Assembly: GCF_003967555.1 (NCBI RefSeq)
Contig: NZ_BIFS01000001.1
Span: 2,790,001-2,854,000, forward strand
Direction: 5' to 3'
Length of the DNA stretch: 64,000 nt
Origin: Dictyobacter kobayashii
GTDB lineage: Bacteria; Chloroflexota; Ktedonobacteria; Ktedonobacterales; Ktedonobacteraceae
This document shows positions 44,046-53,326 of the stretch, one piece after another; the first letter of the stretch is position 1; every line of letters starts with the position of its first letter. The notes below the pieces were generated by a model that saw only the letters and a program-made list of their open reading frames with translations, was not told where the DNA came from and did no database searches. A program made the translations under genes and the position numbers.

Positions 44046-44924
44046 CTAATTGATCGGCGCGGTAAACTTATCGTTAGCATTAGTTGGCCGGAACTTCTTC
44101 CCATCATTGATGAAAACAGAGACTTGATCCTGATTAGAAAGATGAACATGAACAATCATATCTGGTTTATTGTCACCGTTGAGATCCTTAAAATCAAGGG
44201 TTACGGGCGCCAGATCATCATTATCACTATTCATCAAATTAACTACATAGATCACTGCTTTATTAGAGCCGGTATCGCCACCCATCCATTCTGTAATAAT
44301 CGCTTGATGATTATAATTTATCGCAATAAAGTGGCTCTTATGTGTCGGGCTATCATTATGACCTACAACTGCATCTGTCTGAAAAGTACGAGGATAGCCA
44401 TATTTAAAATCATTGTAGCGCTCAATTCCCCACGAGAGAGCCGTGCTACCAAGCACCCAGAGAACCAGCATAGCCACCATGCCAACACCAGCTGGTAAGA
44501 GCCAGTGCACACGACGAGGCGATTTCTCTTTTATCGGTGTCTTCGATGGCCTGGTCGTTTTAGCACCCGACGTTGTATAAGCCTGAGGCGGTTGCATAGG
44601 AAGACGTGGCTGCCGGCCTGTGTGCCCTGTCGAACGCATCTGAGGCGGCAAATCCTTGGTCATCCCCTGGCGCCTGGCCGGAACGGGAGAAGTACCCGTT
44701 TGTGGATTAGGATAACGCGGTGGTTGGGTATTAGTAAAACGCACAACGCTAGAGCTAGAACGAGGTGGATCAATCATCCCCTCATCAAAACGGTAACCAT
44801 CAGTATGTGGTGATGCATCGGAGCGACTCATTGGTCGCGGATACACCGAGGGATGGGGATTCTGACTGCCAGTCATTCCTCTTGAGCGTCTTCGCGACGC
44901 TGGCTGTTCACCATCGGCGGCCAT
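44046..44924 (-). CDS. Single-pass membrane protein with FG-GAP/VCBS-like C-terminal part
   Basis: The 292-residue product starts with about 140 disordered residues rich in Arg, Pro, Ser and Thr, then a membrane helix (LLPAGVGMVAMLVLWVLGS), then about 125 residues outside. The outer part contains FKDLNGDNKPDMIVHVH, a calcium-binding DxNxDxxxD loop of the FG-GAP/VCBS type. Start is ATG 44924 with AAAGGA upstream; the frame is open further up without a good start. It probably acts at the cell surface; its ligand is unknown. Confidence 0.75.
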   Translation of the reverse strand: MAADGEQPASRRRSRGMTGSQNPHPSVYPRPMSRSDASPHTDGYRFDEGMIDPPRSSSSVVRFTNTQPPRYPNPQTGTSPVPARRQGMTKDLPPQMRSTGHTGRQPRLPMQPPQAYTTSGAKTTRPSKTPIKEKSPRRVHWLLPAGVGMVAMLVLWVLGSTALSWGIERYNDFKYGYPRTFQTDAVVGHNDSPTHKSHFIAINYNHQAIITEWMGGDTGSNKAVIYVVNLMNSDNDDLAPVTLDFKDLNGDNKPDMIVHVHLSNQDQVSVFINDGKKFRPTNANDKFTAPIN

Positions 44925-45283
44925 GAGCAATCCTTTCTCTCTCTGTGTGGCATACTTGCCAACATTACAGGAAGATATCACAGTTTAGCGTTAAAACTGT
45001 ATCGAAAGCTATCATACTATCAGAGTGATCCCAGTGTCAAATATTGCTGTTTCACTATATAACAAAAATGCTCGCAACGTTCCATACAAAGGATAATTGC
45101 GCGAGATTGTTAAGGGCAGCCGCCTCTGGCGGCTAATGGAAGTAGTGAAACGCTCTACTTACACTCCAATATAAACTACTATCTTTCTTACGTATGGATG
45201 TCTTTCCAGGTGACAAAAACAACTCTTTGCCAGGTGAGTATGATGGAAATAGGATTGAATGGCCTACAGAGAGGAAGCATATA
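44925..45283. other. Intergenic region between divergent genes
   Basis: The gap holds a small hairpin AGCCGCC-TCT-GGCGGCT at about 45119-45135, a motif also seen in other gaps of the window (near 26580). An in-frame ATG at 45194 would extend the downstream kinase, but I see no ribosome site for it. Nothing else is recognised. Confidence 0.4.
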
Positions 45284-46699
45284 ATGGAGAAAACAGATAG
45301 ATCAATTAATACCTCTCCACCATCATCACCCTCAACAGGAACATTGCCAGAGGTGATGTATAGCCTGGCTAGCCTGGCGGATCTTTATGAAATGGGATTC
45401 GTATTAGGCATAGATATGGAGCCTGATGAGCTCAGACAACATATTCTTACACACATGCGCCGCACGATCCAGGCGGAAGGCGCCTGTCTCCTTCTATATC
45501 ATGCGGCCCAGCAACATTTTATCGCGGTTGCCCATCAGGGAGAGAAGTTGCCCTGTGGCGCACTTTCAAGTAGCCTCAATGGTCAAGAGATTGAGCAGCT
45601 GTCATTACGCGGGCCCGGAGCCACCTTAGATACAATCCAGTTGAACCAACAAACAATTTTACTTATTACGCTCAATTGCCATAAAACACTGATCGGATTG
45701 GTAGCTCTCTCTCTGTCCGATCACAATACATTGCTGGACGATCGGGGGCTACTGTTAACCTATCAAGGAAATATCGCCGGTCAAATTCTCTATGCCCAAC
45801 AGCAAAGGACTAGAGAAAGGCATATCGCGATTGAGCAAGAGCGTCAACGCATTGCCCGCGATCTGCATGATAGCGTAGCCCAACAGATCGCTTTTACACT
45901 CTATAAACTGGAATTTATACAACGCTTGCTAGAACGGCAACAATCCCAGGCCGCCAGTGTAGAGGCCAATAGAGCAGCAACCTTATTGGAAGAAAGTTTG
46001 CAAGAACTGCGTACCAGTATCAATGCCTTGCGCCCGATACAACTCGAGCGCCACACCTTTTTCGAAGCTGTTACTAACTTGCTCAATCAGTATAGAAATC
46101 ATAATCCTGGCATCAGTATGCAAGCAGAATTGACAGCTATACAGCAAATACCAGAGCGATTAGAGGTACCAATTTTCCGGCTGCTACAAGAGGCGCTGGC
46201 AAATATCTACAAACACGCGCGTGCTACTGCAATATGGGTGGACATGTACATTCAAAGCAACCTATACATTATCAGCATCAGGGATGATGGTATAGGGTTA
46301 CCGACTCAACACCTATCAACACCAGTCCCAAAAGGAAGTGAGCCAGCCAGCCAGGCTGGAGAAGGCAAACACGATATAACTTCATCCCATATGGGGCTAT
46401 CTACTATGCGTGAACGCGTACAGGAGGTGGGAGGTCGCTGGCAACTACATAGCCAGCCAGGAACAGGAACCACCATCGAGGCCAGTTTTCCGCTGACCAC
46501 TCCCAGCACAGAATTAACGCGACGAGAATATGAAATTTTACGTCTTCTTGTAGAAGGGCGAACAAACCACGAAATCGCGCAAAAACTATCCATCAAAAAT
46601 GAGACGGTAAAGGCACATGTTCATCATATTATGCAAAAGCTTCAGGTAAAGGATCGGGCTCAGGCTATCCTGGTTGCTACGACTCAGGGTTGGGTATAA
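45284..46699 (+). CDS. Histidine kinase fused to a LuxR DNA-binding domain
   Basis: The 471-residue product has, in order: a GAF-like sensor (about residues 30-175), a HisKA_3 domain with the His in IARDLHDSVAQQIAFTL, an HATPase_c domain (LLQEALANIYKHARA, IRDDGIGLP, GLSTMRERVQEVGG), and at the C-terminus a LuxR helix-turn-helix (LTRREYEILRLLVEGRTNHEIAQKL ... ENETVKAH-type region; LQVKDRAQAILVA). No receiver domain lies between kinase and HTH. No membrane segment is seen. ATG 45284 is chosen for GAGGAAG upstream. Such a fusion could place sensing and DNA binding in one chain. Confidence 0.88.
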   Translation: MEKTDRSINTSPPSSPSTGTLPEVMYSLASLADLYEMGFVLGIDMEPDELRQHILTHMRRTIQAEGACLLLYHAAQQHFIAVAHQGEKLPCGALSSSLNGQEIEQLSLRGPGATLDTIQLNQQTILLITLNCHKTLIGLVALSLSDHNTLLDDRGLLLTYQGNIAGQILYAQQQRTRERHIAIEQERQRIARDLHDSVAQQIAFTLYKLEFIQRLLERQQSQAASVEANRAATLLEESLQELRTSINALRPIQLERHTFFEAVTNLLNQYRNHNPGISMQAELTAIQQIPERLEVPIFRLLQEALANIYKHARATAIWVDMYIQSNLYIISIRDDGIGLPTQHLSTPVPKGSEPASQAGEGKHDITSSHMGLSTMRERVQEVGGRWQLHSQPGTGTTIEASFPLTTPSTELTRREYEILRLLVEGRTNHEIAQKLSIKNETVKAHVHHIMQKLQVKDRAQAILVATTQGWV

Positions 46700-46741
46700 C
46701 AGAAAACATGCATAAATTCCTGACAAGATCCCATACCTTCC

Positions 46742-46770
46742 TTGACGCTTGAGCTTACATTCAGTAGAAT
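46742..46770 (+). promoter_or_regulatory. Sigma-70-type promoter
   Basis: TTGACG (46742-46747) and TAGAAT (46765-46770) are 17 bases apart. Transcription would start about 12 bases before the glycosyltransferase ATG, so the leader would be very short. Confidence 0.5.
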
Positions 46771-46788
46771 GGAGACGCTCATACCGCT

Positions 46789-48594
46789 ATGTATCGTCAT
46801 TTACAAAGAAGTAATGTATTCAAACATGCTGTTGAATTTGAGGAGGCACCGGTGCCAGGTGTTCATGTATTGAAGTCTCAAAAACTTAACATTTATAGTC
46901 TATCAGCAGCGGCGATCATCATCTTTGCCATTGGTCTACGCATCATCCTTGTGGCTCTCAATTGGCCCCCTACCAATAGTGATGAAGGCACAATGGCTGT
47001 GATGGCAAGTAATATCGCCTATCATGGAGAGAGACCGCTGATCTACTATGGGCAAGACTACATGGGAGTGATCGAAGCCTATTTAGGGGCCCTTTTTTAT
47101 CAAATTAGCGGTGGACCATCCATCGTGGCCTTGCGACTGGGCGTGATTTTGCTGGTAGGACTTTTCTTCATTGTTGCTTATCTGCTCACCAGTTTTATTT
47201 TTAGCAGAAAGATCGCCTTGCTTACACTGGCCATCCTTAGCGTAGGCTCGATCCCTTACCTGACGCGGCAGACCATAGCCACCGGAGGATCTGCAGAGAC
47301 CTTGCTCTTCGGTACGCTCTCGTTGTTGCTAGCAGCTCGGCTCGCCTACACCTACGATCCACAGGTCTCGCGGCGCACCAGATTCCTGCGCTTGACGGGT
47401 TATGCAGCATATGGACTAGTCATTGGTGTGGGTGTCTGGAGCGATATGGTTATGCTCCCGATCCTCGCGATGGCTACATTGCTACTCATCATCTTCTGCT
47501 GGCGCGAAGTCTTTATCTGGGGTGGCTGGTTGGTCGCCATCCTGATGGGACTTATCGGCATACTGCCCTCAATCATCCATGGCAACGAAGTCGGCAAAAA
47601 CATCTTTCAGGTCCTCTTTGCTATGTTCCTGAGCGGCCCATCGCAAGTCAACCCGGGAATCTGGCACAATACCGTCGAGACCTTCCAGGTCAGCCTGCCC
47701 ACCGCCACCGGATTTCCCTTCTGCCCGGTCATCGAATATCCTTTCCTGGGAGACAACACACCCAGAACCCTGAGTTGCGCCATCGTTCAGTCCAGTTGGA
47801 GCATCGGTTATGTGCTGGTCATTATCGCCTCTCTCTGCCTGGCTATCCTGGCTCTGCAACAACTAAAGCGTCGTCGCACAGAGATGGAGGGGCGAGTTTA
47901 TCACCAGGCCCGGGTACGCAACACCACCCATCTTTTTATGGTCATCACCGCCATCCTGATCCTGATCGCCTATATCCTCAGCTCAGGTCCTAATGATCAA
48001 CCGGGCTATCATGCGCGCTACATTATCAGCCTGATTGTTCTGACACCAGCGACGATCGTCTTTCCACTCTGGACTGCAGTGACCCGATTGCAATGGGCCA
48101 GTAGCTGGTCAAAGCCTGGCTCTTACGCTGGTTGTTTACTATTAGCCACGATGGCAGTTATTCTGGTTATTGGCACCGTGATGACATTCCTGGAAGTGCC
48201 AAAGGCTCAGGCAGCCAATTATAAACGCCAGGATCTGGCCAACCACCTGATCAAACTAGGGGCTACACGCATCTACACCGACTACTGGACCTGTAATAGC
48301 CTGGCTTTTGCTAGTAAAGAACGTATTTTATGTGCCGTCGTCGACAAAAACATGGATGGGAATCATAATCGCGTCAAAGAGTTCCGCGCGGCCGTTGATC
48401 AGGATGGCTGGAACGCCTCCTGGTTATGCGCTAAAGATCTCAATCTCACCATGCCCCAATACAACTGTTTACCAAAAGTTGAACATTGGATCAATACAAC
48501 GGCCCCTGGACGTTTTACGCGTTACGAAATTGATGGCTATGTGTTATACATGCTCAAACCACAATTTCACCGTCCCACGCCAGCCACAAAATAA
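46789..48594 (+). CDS. Multi-helix membrane glycosyltransferase-like protein (GT39/ArnT type)
   Basis: The 601-residue product has a first helix near residue 40, then the loop NWPPTNSDEGTMAVMASNI with an acidic pair like the catalytic loop of GT-C enzymes (DEG), then about ten more helices and a C-terminal soluble domain with several Cys and Trp. GT39/PMT-like enzymes move sugars from polyprenyl phosphate to proteins or lipids outside the cytoplasmic membrane. The acceptor is unknown. No good ribosome site is present before ATG 46789, but a strong promoter stands 12 bases earlier, which fits a near-leaderless message. Confidence 0.75.
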   Translation: MYRHLQRSNVFKHAVEFEEAPVPGVHVLKSQKLNIYSLSAAAIIIFAIGLRIILVALNWPPTNSDEGTMAVMASNIAYHGERPLIYYGQDYMGVIEAYLGALFYQISGGPSIVALRLGVILLVGLFFIVAYLLTSFIFSRKIALLTLAILSVGSIPYLTRQTIATGGSAETLLFGTLSLLLAARLAYTYDPQVSRRTRFLRLTGYAAYGLVIGVGVWSDMVMLPILAMATLLLIIFCWREVFIWGGWLVAILMGLIGILPSIIHGNEVGKNIFQVLFAMFLSGPSQVNPGIWHNTVETFQVSLPTATGFPFCPVIEYPFLGDNTPRTLSCAIVQSSWSIGYVLVIIASLCLAILALQQLKRRRTEMEGRVYHQARVRNTTHLFMVITAILILIAYILSSGPNDQPGYHARYIISLIVLTPATIVFPLWTAVTRLQWASSWSKPGSYAGCLLLATMAVILVIGTVMTFLEVPKAQAANYKRQDLANHLIKLGATRIYTDYWTCNSLAFASKERILCAVVDKNMDGNHNRVKEFRAAVDQDGWNASWLCAKDLNLTMPQYNCLPKVEHWINTTAPGRFTRYEIDGYVLYMLKPQFHRPTPATK

Positions 48595-48630
48595 TAAGCA
48601 GGGAGAACAAAATAGCCCGCGGTGCTCGCT

Positions 48631-49446
48631 TTAAACGTCCTCGTCGGGTAGGAGCCCCTGGCGGAGAGCAAAAATAGCTACCTGGGTACGATCTCGCAGA
48701 TGAAGTTTCTGGAAGATAATCGAAAGATAGTTTTTTACAGTCTTTTCAGAATAGGCCAGGCGCTCTGCTATTTCTTTATTGCTCATGCCAGCGGCCAGAT
48801 AACGAATAATCTCAACCTCTTTTTCCGAGAGTTGGGCTATATGTTGACCGGTGGCAGGGGCCGTCTCGGGTTGGCGGCGCAACTCGTTAACCAGCACCCC
48901 GGTCAAAGAGGGTGAGATAGCCACACCACCCGCATGCACTGTCCGAATCGCCTGGGCCACATCGCGGGCCGTAGCACTTTTTAACAGATAACCCCGTGCA
49001 CCGTTGCGCATCGCCTCCACAATCTGTTGGTTCTGACGATGCATCGTCAACATGATCACCGCCACTGTTGGAAATTGTTGTGTTACCTGGCGCGTAATCG
49101 CAATGCCATCGACCACAGGCAAATTAATATCCATTAGCACCACATCAGGATGCACCTGGCGGATCTTCTCCAGGGCCGAAAAACCATCCACGGCCTCACC
49201 TACCACTTGAATATCATCTTCCAAAGAGAAAAGTTGACTCAGCCCCTCACGGATCAGCGCATGGTCATCAACAATCAGCACACGCACCTGTGTTGTAGGC
49301 GGGCTCTCGGCCACACTGCGGCGATCTGCTACACCAGTAGCCAGATGTTGTCCTTCGTTGTTCGTTGAAAGCGGAGGAGAAAGAGTCACCGACTCCGTAG
49401 CCACAGTCGTATGCAAGCGATGATCATCTGTATCAGGATAGCGCAT
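48631..49446 (-). CDS. NarL/LuxR-type response regulator with N-terminal extension
   Basis: The 271-residue product has about 50 unstructured residues, then a receiver (VLIVDDHALIREGL, Asp in VLMDINLPVVDG, Lys in LLKSATA) and a LuxR HTH (LSEKEVEIIRYLAAGMSNKEIAERL ... VKNYLSIIFQKL). ATG 49446 has GGAAGGAG upstream; the frame is open further up. No kinase is adjacent; the kinase at 45284, which has its own HTH but no receiver, is the nearest. Target genes unknown. Confidence 0.93.
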   Translation of the reverse strand: MRYPDTDDHRLHTTVATESVTLSPPLSTNNEGQHLATGVADRRSVAESPPTTQVRVLIVDDHALIREGLSQLFSLEDDIQVVGEAVDGFSALEKIRQVHPDVVLMDINLPVVDGIAITRQVTQQFPTVAVIMLTMHRQNQQIVEAMRNGARGYLLKSATARDVAQAIRTVHAGGVAISPSLTGVLVNELRRQPETAPATGQHIAQLSEKEVEIIRYLAAGMSNKEIAERLAYSEKTVKNYLSIIFQKLHLRDRTQVAIFALRQGLLPDEDV

Positions 49447-49611
49447 AAAAAGACTCCTTCCAACCAGAACCACCAAACATAAAAGCAATTGTGAGCGCCA
49501 CTCACTTACTTATAAAAAAACATGTTAGTCTGCTTCATACACTTTCATATTCTCAGTATAGCCCCTGAACAAATGGGGTAATTAATTTAGTAACAGCATA
49601 AGAAGTTGAAG

Positions 49612-50093
49612 TTATGGTTGATAGGAGCGAATTGTAGCAAGCTGGCGTGTATGCTGACGATCATGCAAAGGCAGCATATTAACCAGCTGATAAAATTTAC
49701 GCGATCCCCATGAGGCAAAGGCAAAGGGACGCTCCCAATCGGCAAGAGGAACTTGAGATAGATAGGAGAAGAGCTCAGAACGACGAGTAGACATCTCAGC
49801 CAGGATCGTTTCTAAAGAGAGGATAGTATCACCCGACTCCGTGGCCACTGGAAGGAGTTGAATCAACGTATCAAATTGGGGATTATCTTCAGACTGAATG
49901 CGCTGCAACTGCTGCAGGGCGACAGCTTCAATCAAGGACAAATGGTGCGCGATCAGCAAAGGAGACTCCCCATCGGCAGTCAGGGGCGGGCCAAATCCTC
50001 AGGTTGAAAAGCAGCCAACTGGCTCATAAACTCCACACGAGCCATGACCAACTTGCGCCGAACTTTCACAAAAGGACTCTCGATCCCCGCCAT
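49612..50093 (-). CDS. DinB-like four-helix protein, frameshifted
   Basis: The first part (MAGIESPFVKVRRKLVMARV... ARP) and the second part (LLIAHHLSLIEAVALQQLQR ... LPLHDRQHTRQLATIR) join if one base is added to the run CCCC (GGGG at 49983-49986 on the + strand). The joined product has 160 residues. Its His residues in AHH and HDRQH fit the metal-binding sites of the DinB/YfiT fold, seen in thiol-dependent transferases and stress proteins. GGGGAGG precedes ATG 50093. As given, only the second part (49612-49959) has an open frame. The shift is probably a sequence error. Confidence 0.75.
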
Positions 50094-50126
50094 ATAGCCT
50101 CCCCATGTGGTCACATCCGCCAGCTA

Positions 50127-51137
50127 CTATTCTTCTTCTGGCTTCACCAACCGGCTGTACAGACCATCCAGTTCATCCTGACTGTTAAAATGTAGTACCA
50201 GCGTGCCTTTACCTTTATCGTTGCGTTTCAAGTCGACCTTAACCATCAATGCCTCGCGAAAACGCGATTCCAGGCTGGCCAACTCAGGTGAGCGACGAGG
50301 AGTGGTAGCGACCTTTTCGATGGCTGCCTCTACATCTTCAGCCCCTTTGATGCGCGTCGCCAGCTCTTCCGCCTGGCGCACATTCAGGCGCAAAGCAATA
50401 ATTTGCTCCATCGCCTTAATTTGATCTTCTTCACGCGTAATATTAATCAAGGCGCGCGCATGGCCGGCCGTGAAATTATCTACCTGATTCACCAACATCT
50501 CACGCACACGTGGAGAGAGTTGGAGCAGGCGTAGCGCGTTAGTCACCGTGGCTCGATCTTTCCCTACCTGCTTCGCCACCGACTCTTGCGTCAGGCCAAA
50601 TTCCTGAACCAACGCCTGATAGGCCAGGGCCTCTTCAATAGGATTCAGATCTGAGCGCTGAATATTCTCAATCAGGGCCAGCTCAAGCATCTCCAATGGG
50701 GTGACATCTTTAATCACCACCGGAACCCGCGTCAGTCCAGCCAGCTTGGAAGCACGCCAGCGCCGCTCACCAGCGATAATCTGATATTGCACCGTAGACG
50801 CAGCGTTAGCCGCTGAATGGGTAGCCGGCGTATCAGATCCAAACCAATCGTTCTCAGCCTGAGCCGACTGCGCCTTATCCACACCGTCCAGGCGTGTGAC
50901 CACAATCGGCTGAATTAAGCCATGTTCTTTAATAGAATCGCGCAACTCAAGCAATAGGGGATCATCTTCACGAAAGATACGTCGTGGCTGCCGTGGATTG
51001 GGAATGATGCTTTCAATCGGAACGACAGGCAGGGTATCGGCAGATATTTTGGCTGGTTGCTGAGCTGACATCACGTCGGAAGCGCCAGAGATCAACGCAT
51101 CCAGGCCACGTCCCAACCCAGATTTAGGTTTAGCCAC
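50127..51137 (-). CDS. parB: Chromosome partitioning protein ParB
   Basis: ParB binds parS sites near the origin and spreads as a CTP-dependent clamp. The 336-residue product has a conserved N-terminal domain ([11 protein letters not shown], then [13 protein letters not shown], the CTP motif region), the middle HTH domain ([24 protein letters not shown]) and a C-terminal dimer domain. A linker of about 20 residues rich in Ala and Ser is inserted before GERRWRA. The start is GTG 51137. It overlaps parA by 8 bases. No parS match was seen in the window. Confidence 0.95.
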   Translation of the reverse strand: MAKPKSGLGRGLDALISGASDVMSAQQPAKISADTLPVVPIESIIPNPRQPRRIFREDDPLLLELRDSIKEHGLIQPIVVTRLDGVDKAQSAQAENDWFGSDTPATHSAANAASTVQYQIIAGERRWRASKLAGLTRVPVVIKDVTPLEMLELALIENIQRSDLNPIEEALAYQALVQEFGLTQESVAKQVGKDRATVTNALRLLQLSPRVREMLVNQVDNFTAGHARALINITREEDQIKAMEQIIALRLNVRQAEELATRIKGAEDVEAAIEKVATTPRRSPELASLESRFREALMVKVDLKRNDKGKGTLVLHFNSQDELDGLYSRLVKPEEE

Positions 51138-51900
51138 GAGCCATCACCTCCTCGGCGAGCGCACGATATGCCAGACCCCCAGGGGAAGTAGGATCATAAT
51201 CAAGGATTGACTGACCGAAGCTAGGGGCCTCACTGAGACGAACATTGCGGTTAATAATAGTTTGAAAAACTTCTTGTGGGAAGTGACTGCGAACCTCACG
51301 CACAATATCAGCCGCCAGGCGTGTACGAGAATCGAACATCGTCATCACTACACCAACAATATAAAGATCAGCATTCAACTTTGATTTGACAATATTTACA
51401 GTATTCAGCAACTGGCTTAAACCTTCCAGTGCCAGATATTCACACTGAATAGGAATAATAATGCCATCGGCGGCCACCAGTGCATTAATCGTCAACAGAC
51501 CCAGAGATGGAGGACAATCAATAATTACATAATCACAGCGCTCACGAATCGGCTCGAGAATCTGACGCAAGCGATGCTCGCGAGCCATCGCGCCCACTAA
51601 CTCAATCTCAGCTGCGGCTAAATCGACTGTACAGGGAGCCACCACCAGCTCACGACGCTGAGTTGGAACAATCACATCAAATATAGAAATTTCATCATTT
51701 TCTTGAATAAGTAAATCATAAATCGTATGCGTTCGTTTACTCTTCAAAACGCCAATCCCACTGGAGGCGTTGGCCTGGGGGTCCATATCAACAAGCAGTA
51801 CCCTGCGCCCTGCGGCGGCCAGATACGTAGCCAGGTTGATAGCAGAAGTCGTTTTGCCAACCCCTCCCTTCTGGTTCGTAATTGCATACACTTTTGACAC
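51130..51900 (-). CDS. parA: Chromosome partitioning ATPase ParA (Soj)
   Basis: ParA is a Walker-type ATPase that moves ParB-parS complexes over the nucleoid. The 256-residue product has the deviant Walker [27 protein letters not shown] and [10 protein letters not shown], and [12 protein letters not shown] near the end. Start is GTG 51900. The short N-terminus, without an HTH, is the chromosomal Soj type. It is the first gene of a parA-parB pair. Confidence 0.96.
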   Translation of the reverse strand: MSKVYAITNQKGGVGKTTSAINLATYLAAAGRRVLLVDMDPQANASSGIGVLKSKRTHTIYDLLIQENDEISIFDVIVPTQRRELVVAPCTVDLAAAEIELVGAMAREHRLRQILEPIRERCDYVIIDCPPSLGLLTINALVAADGIIIPIQCEYLALEGLSQLLNTVNIVKSKLNADLYIVGVVMTMFDSRTRLAADIVREVRSHFPQEVFQTIINRNVRLSEAPSFGQSILDYDPTSPGGLAYRALAEEVMARG

Positions 51901-52202
51901 AGGATGCTACCATACCTTTCCTCTTCCATGCCGAAGACCATAAAGCTCCGCTTCACGGACATTGTAACAAATGTATCAGAGAGAAGCAACATGAGTTATC
52001 GCAATGGTGAGATTTTATCCTTTTGGGTGCATGACAGCCTATGTGGGCAAAGCATAAGCCAGCATTGTTAGCCATGTAGATAAAACTATAAAAAGAATAA
52101 TAAAGTCTAAAAAGAACAATCATAGCGGTAAGACAAAAAGGCATTTATAGAACGACAAATAGGGTTCATACTATATAAGATGAACCCTGACAGATGCTCG
52201 AT
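51901..52202. other. Intergenic region upstream of parA
   Basis: AT-rich gap of about 300 bases. It should contain the parAB promoter, but I see no clear -35/-10 pair, DnaA-box cluster or parS palindrome. Confidence 0.4.
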
Positions 52203-52712
52203 CTACAATGTCACTCGATTGCCGCCCGCGGGCATTGTGAAGCGCAAAAAGCCACCGCCAGCCAGGCGTGTACAAACAACTGCGATTGTGTAAAACACAA
52301 ATAGGAAGACAGCCGTTCGCAACTCATAGAGCACATAGCCAGACAGGGTCAAATGACTGGCCCCACGCGCAAACAAACGTAACACAGCAGGACCTTGTTG
52401 TACCTCAAACATCGTTAAGGGCAAGCCACAAAAAAGACTGATTACGACATCCAGGCCAAAACAAATAGCCGCGATGCGTGGCCCTAATAGCCAGAAGCGC
52501 TTATTGATCCGCTCCCGCTTCTTTGAAGTCATACGGCGTGCAGCCCACACTGGTGGTAGAATATATTGGAACACTAGAAACAGCAAGGGGACCGCGACAA
52601 ACGTCCAATCGGGAAAGAAAGCGGGAGTGATTAGCGCTCCGAGTCTACCAATGGCATAAATGATAACCCCTTCGATAATGCCCCGACGGTAGCTCACTTT
52701 ATTGAATAACAT
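52203..52712 (-). CDS. Membrane protein of unknown function
   Basis: The 169-residue product has four probable helices (about residues 12-30, 35-55, 75-95 and 125-150) separated by basic loops (RRMTSKKRERINKR). It begins with a polar stretch MLFNKVSYRRG and belongs to no family I know. It lies between parA and the FmdB-type gene on the same strand. It is possibly Chloroflexota-specific. Confidence 0.7.
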   Translation of the reverse strand: MLFNKVSYRRGIIEGVIIYAIGRLGALITPAFFPDWTFVAVPLLFLVFQYILPPVWAARRMTSKKRERINKRFWLLGPRIAAICFGLDVVISLFCGLPLTMFEVQQGPAVLRLFARGASHLTLSGYVLYELRTAVFLFVFYTIAVVCTRLAGGGFLRFTMPAGGNRVTL

Positions 52713-52782
52713 AGAGACAAACCTGATTTCGGCTTAGGAAATTGTATAGAAGAAAAAGGATCGGTACTATCCGTATCAAAGA

Positions 52783-53013
52783 TTAATGGCAGCCACAAGA
52801 ACCGCCGCCACAGCCGCAGCCCCCTTCAGCATCTGCTGCACCGTCGAATGAATAGTCTTCGCCAGCGCCACGAGGGGATGCAAAAACGGAGAGCAACCGG
52901 CGAACTTTTTCGCTATGGCATTTCATACACACAACATCGTCAGCATGTTTATGACTGACAAGAAGCTCAAATCTGGCTTTACAGTCCGAGCAATAGTATT
53001 CGAACAATGGCAT
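52783..53013 (-). CDS. FmdB-type zinc ribbon protein
   Basis: The 76-residue product begins MPLFEYYCSDCKARFE and has a second pair VCMKCHSEKV, a four-Cys zinc ribbon typical of the FmdB/CxxC_CxxC_SSSS family. The end is Gly/Cys-rich (GGCGCGGGSCGCH), which may bind further metal. GGAGGTAA precedes the ATG. Some family members regulate formamidase or formaldehyde genes; here the role is unknown. Confidence 0.85.
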   Translation of the reverse strand: MPLFEYYCSDCKARFELLVSHKHADDVVCMKCHSEKVRRLLSVFASPRGAGEDYSFDGAADAEGGCGCGGGSCGCH

Positions 53014-53104
53014 AAAAAGTTACCTCCAGTTTATGGAAAACGCTCTATATCAAAGGATATTGTAGTGTCTGGCTTTGGTTGCGTCAAGTCAGCTATAATG
53101 TGGT

Positions 53105-53261
53105 CCAGGTCTTTTTAATGTTCGTCTAGAGATCACTGGCAAGCGCTACGATGGACCTTCTTTTCTGTGTGGAGTGTGTGGCGGACGGCCGCGGCCGCCC
53201 ACCACATACACTCCATCCCCCCAACCCGGCGCCGCAGGCGCCAGAGAGGAAAATTAAAAAT
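53105..53261 (+). repeat. Family B element, copy 3
   Basis: The left end (CAGGTCTTTTTAATGTTCGT) is close to the terminal repeat of the full copy, followed by AGAGATCACTGGCAAGCGCT. The palindromic centre (TGGAGTGTGTGGCGGACGGCC with an imperfect complement) and GGCGCCGCAGGCGCC follow. The right end is degenerate (GAGGAAAATTAAAAATTT). It stands upstream of ychF. Confidence 0.6.
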
Positions 53262-53326
53262 TTGTTGCTTGAGGTACAATATGTGCCAGCTATAAATAGA
53301 TTAGCAAGAAGAAGGAAGAGGACAAT

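Noticed and set aside
50127..52202. Replication origin near parA-parB
   Set aside because: No dnaA or dnaN, no cluster of DnaA boxes and no parS-like palindrome was found.
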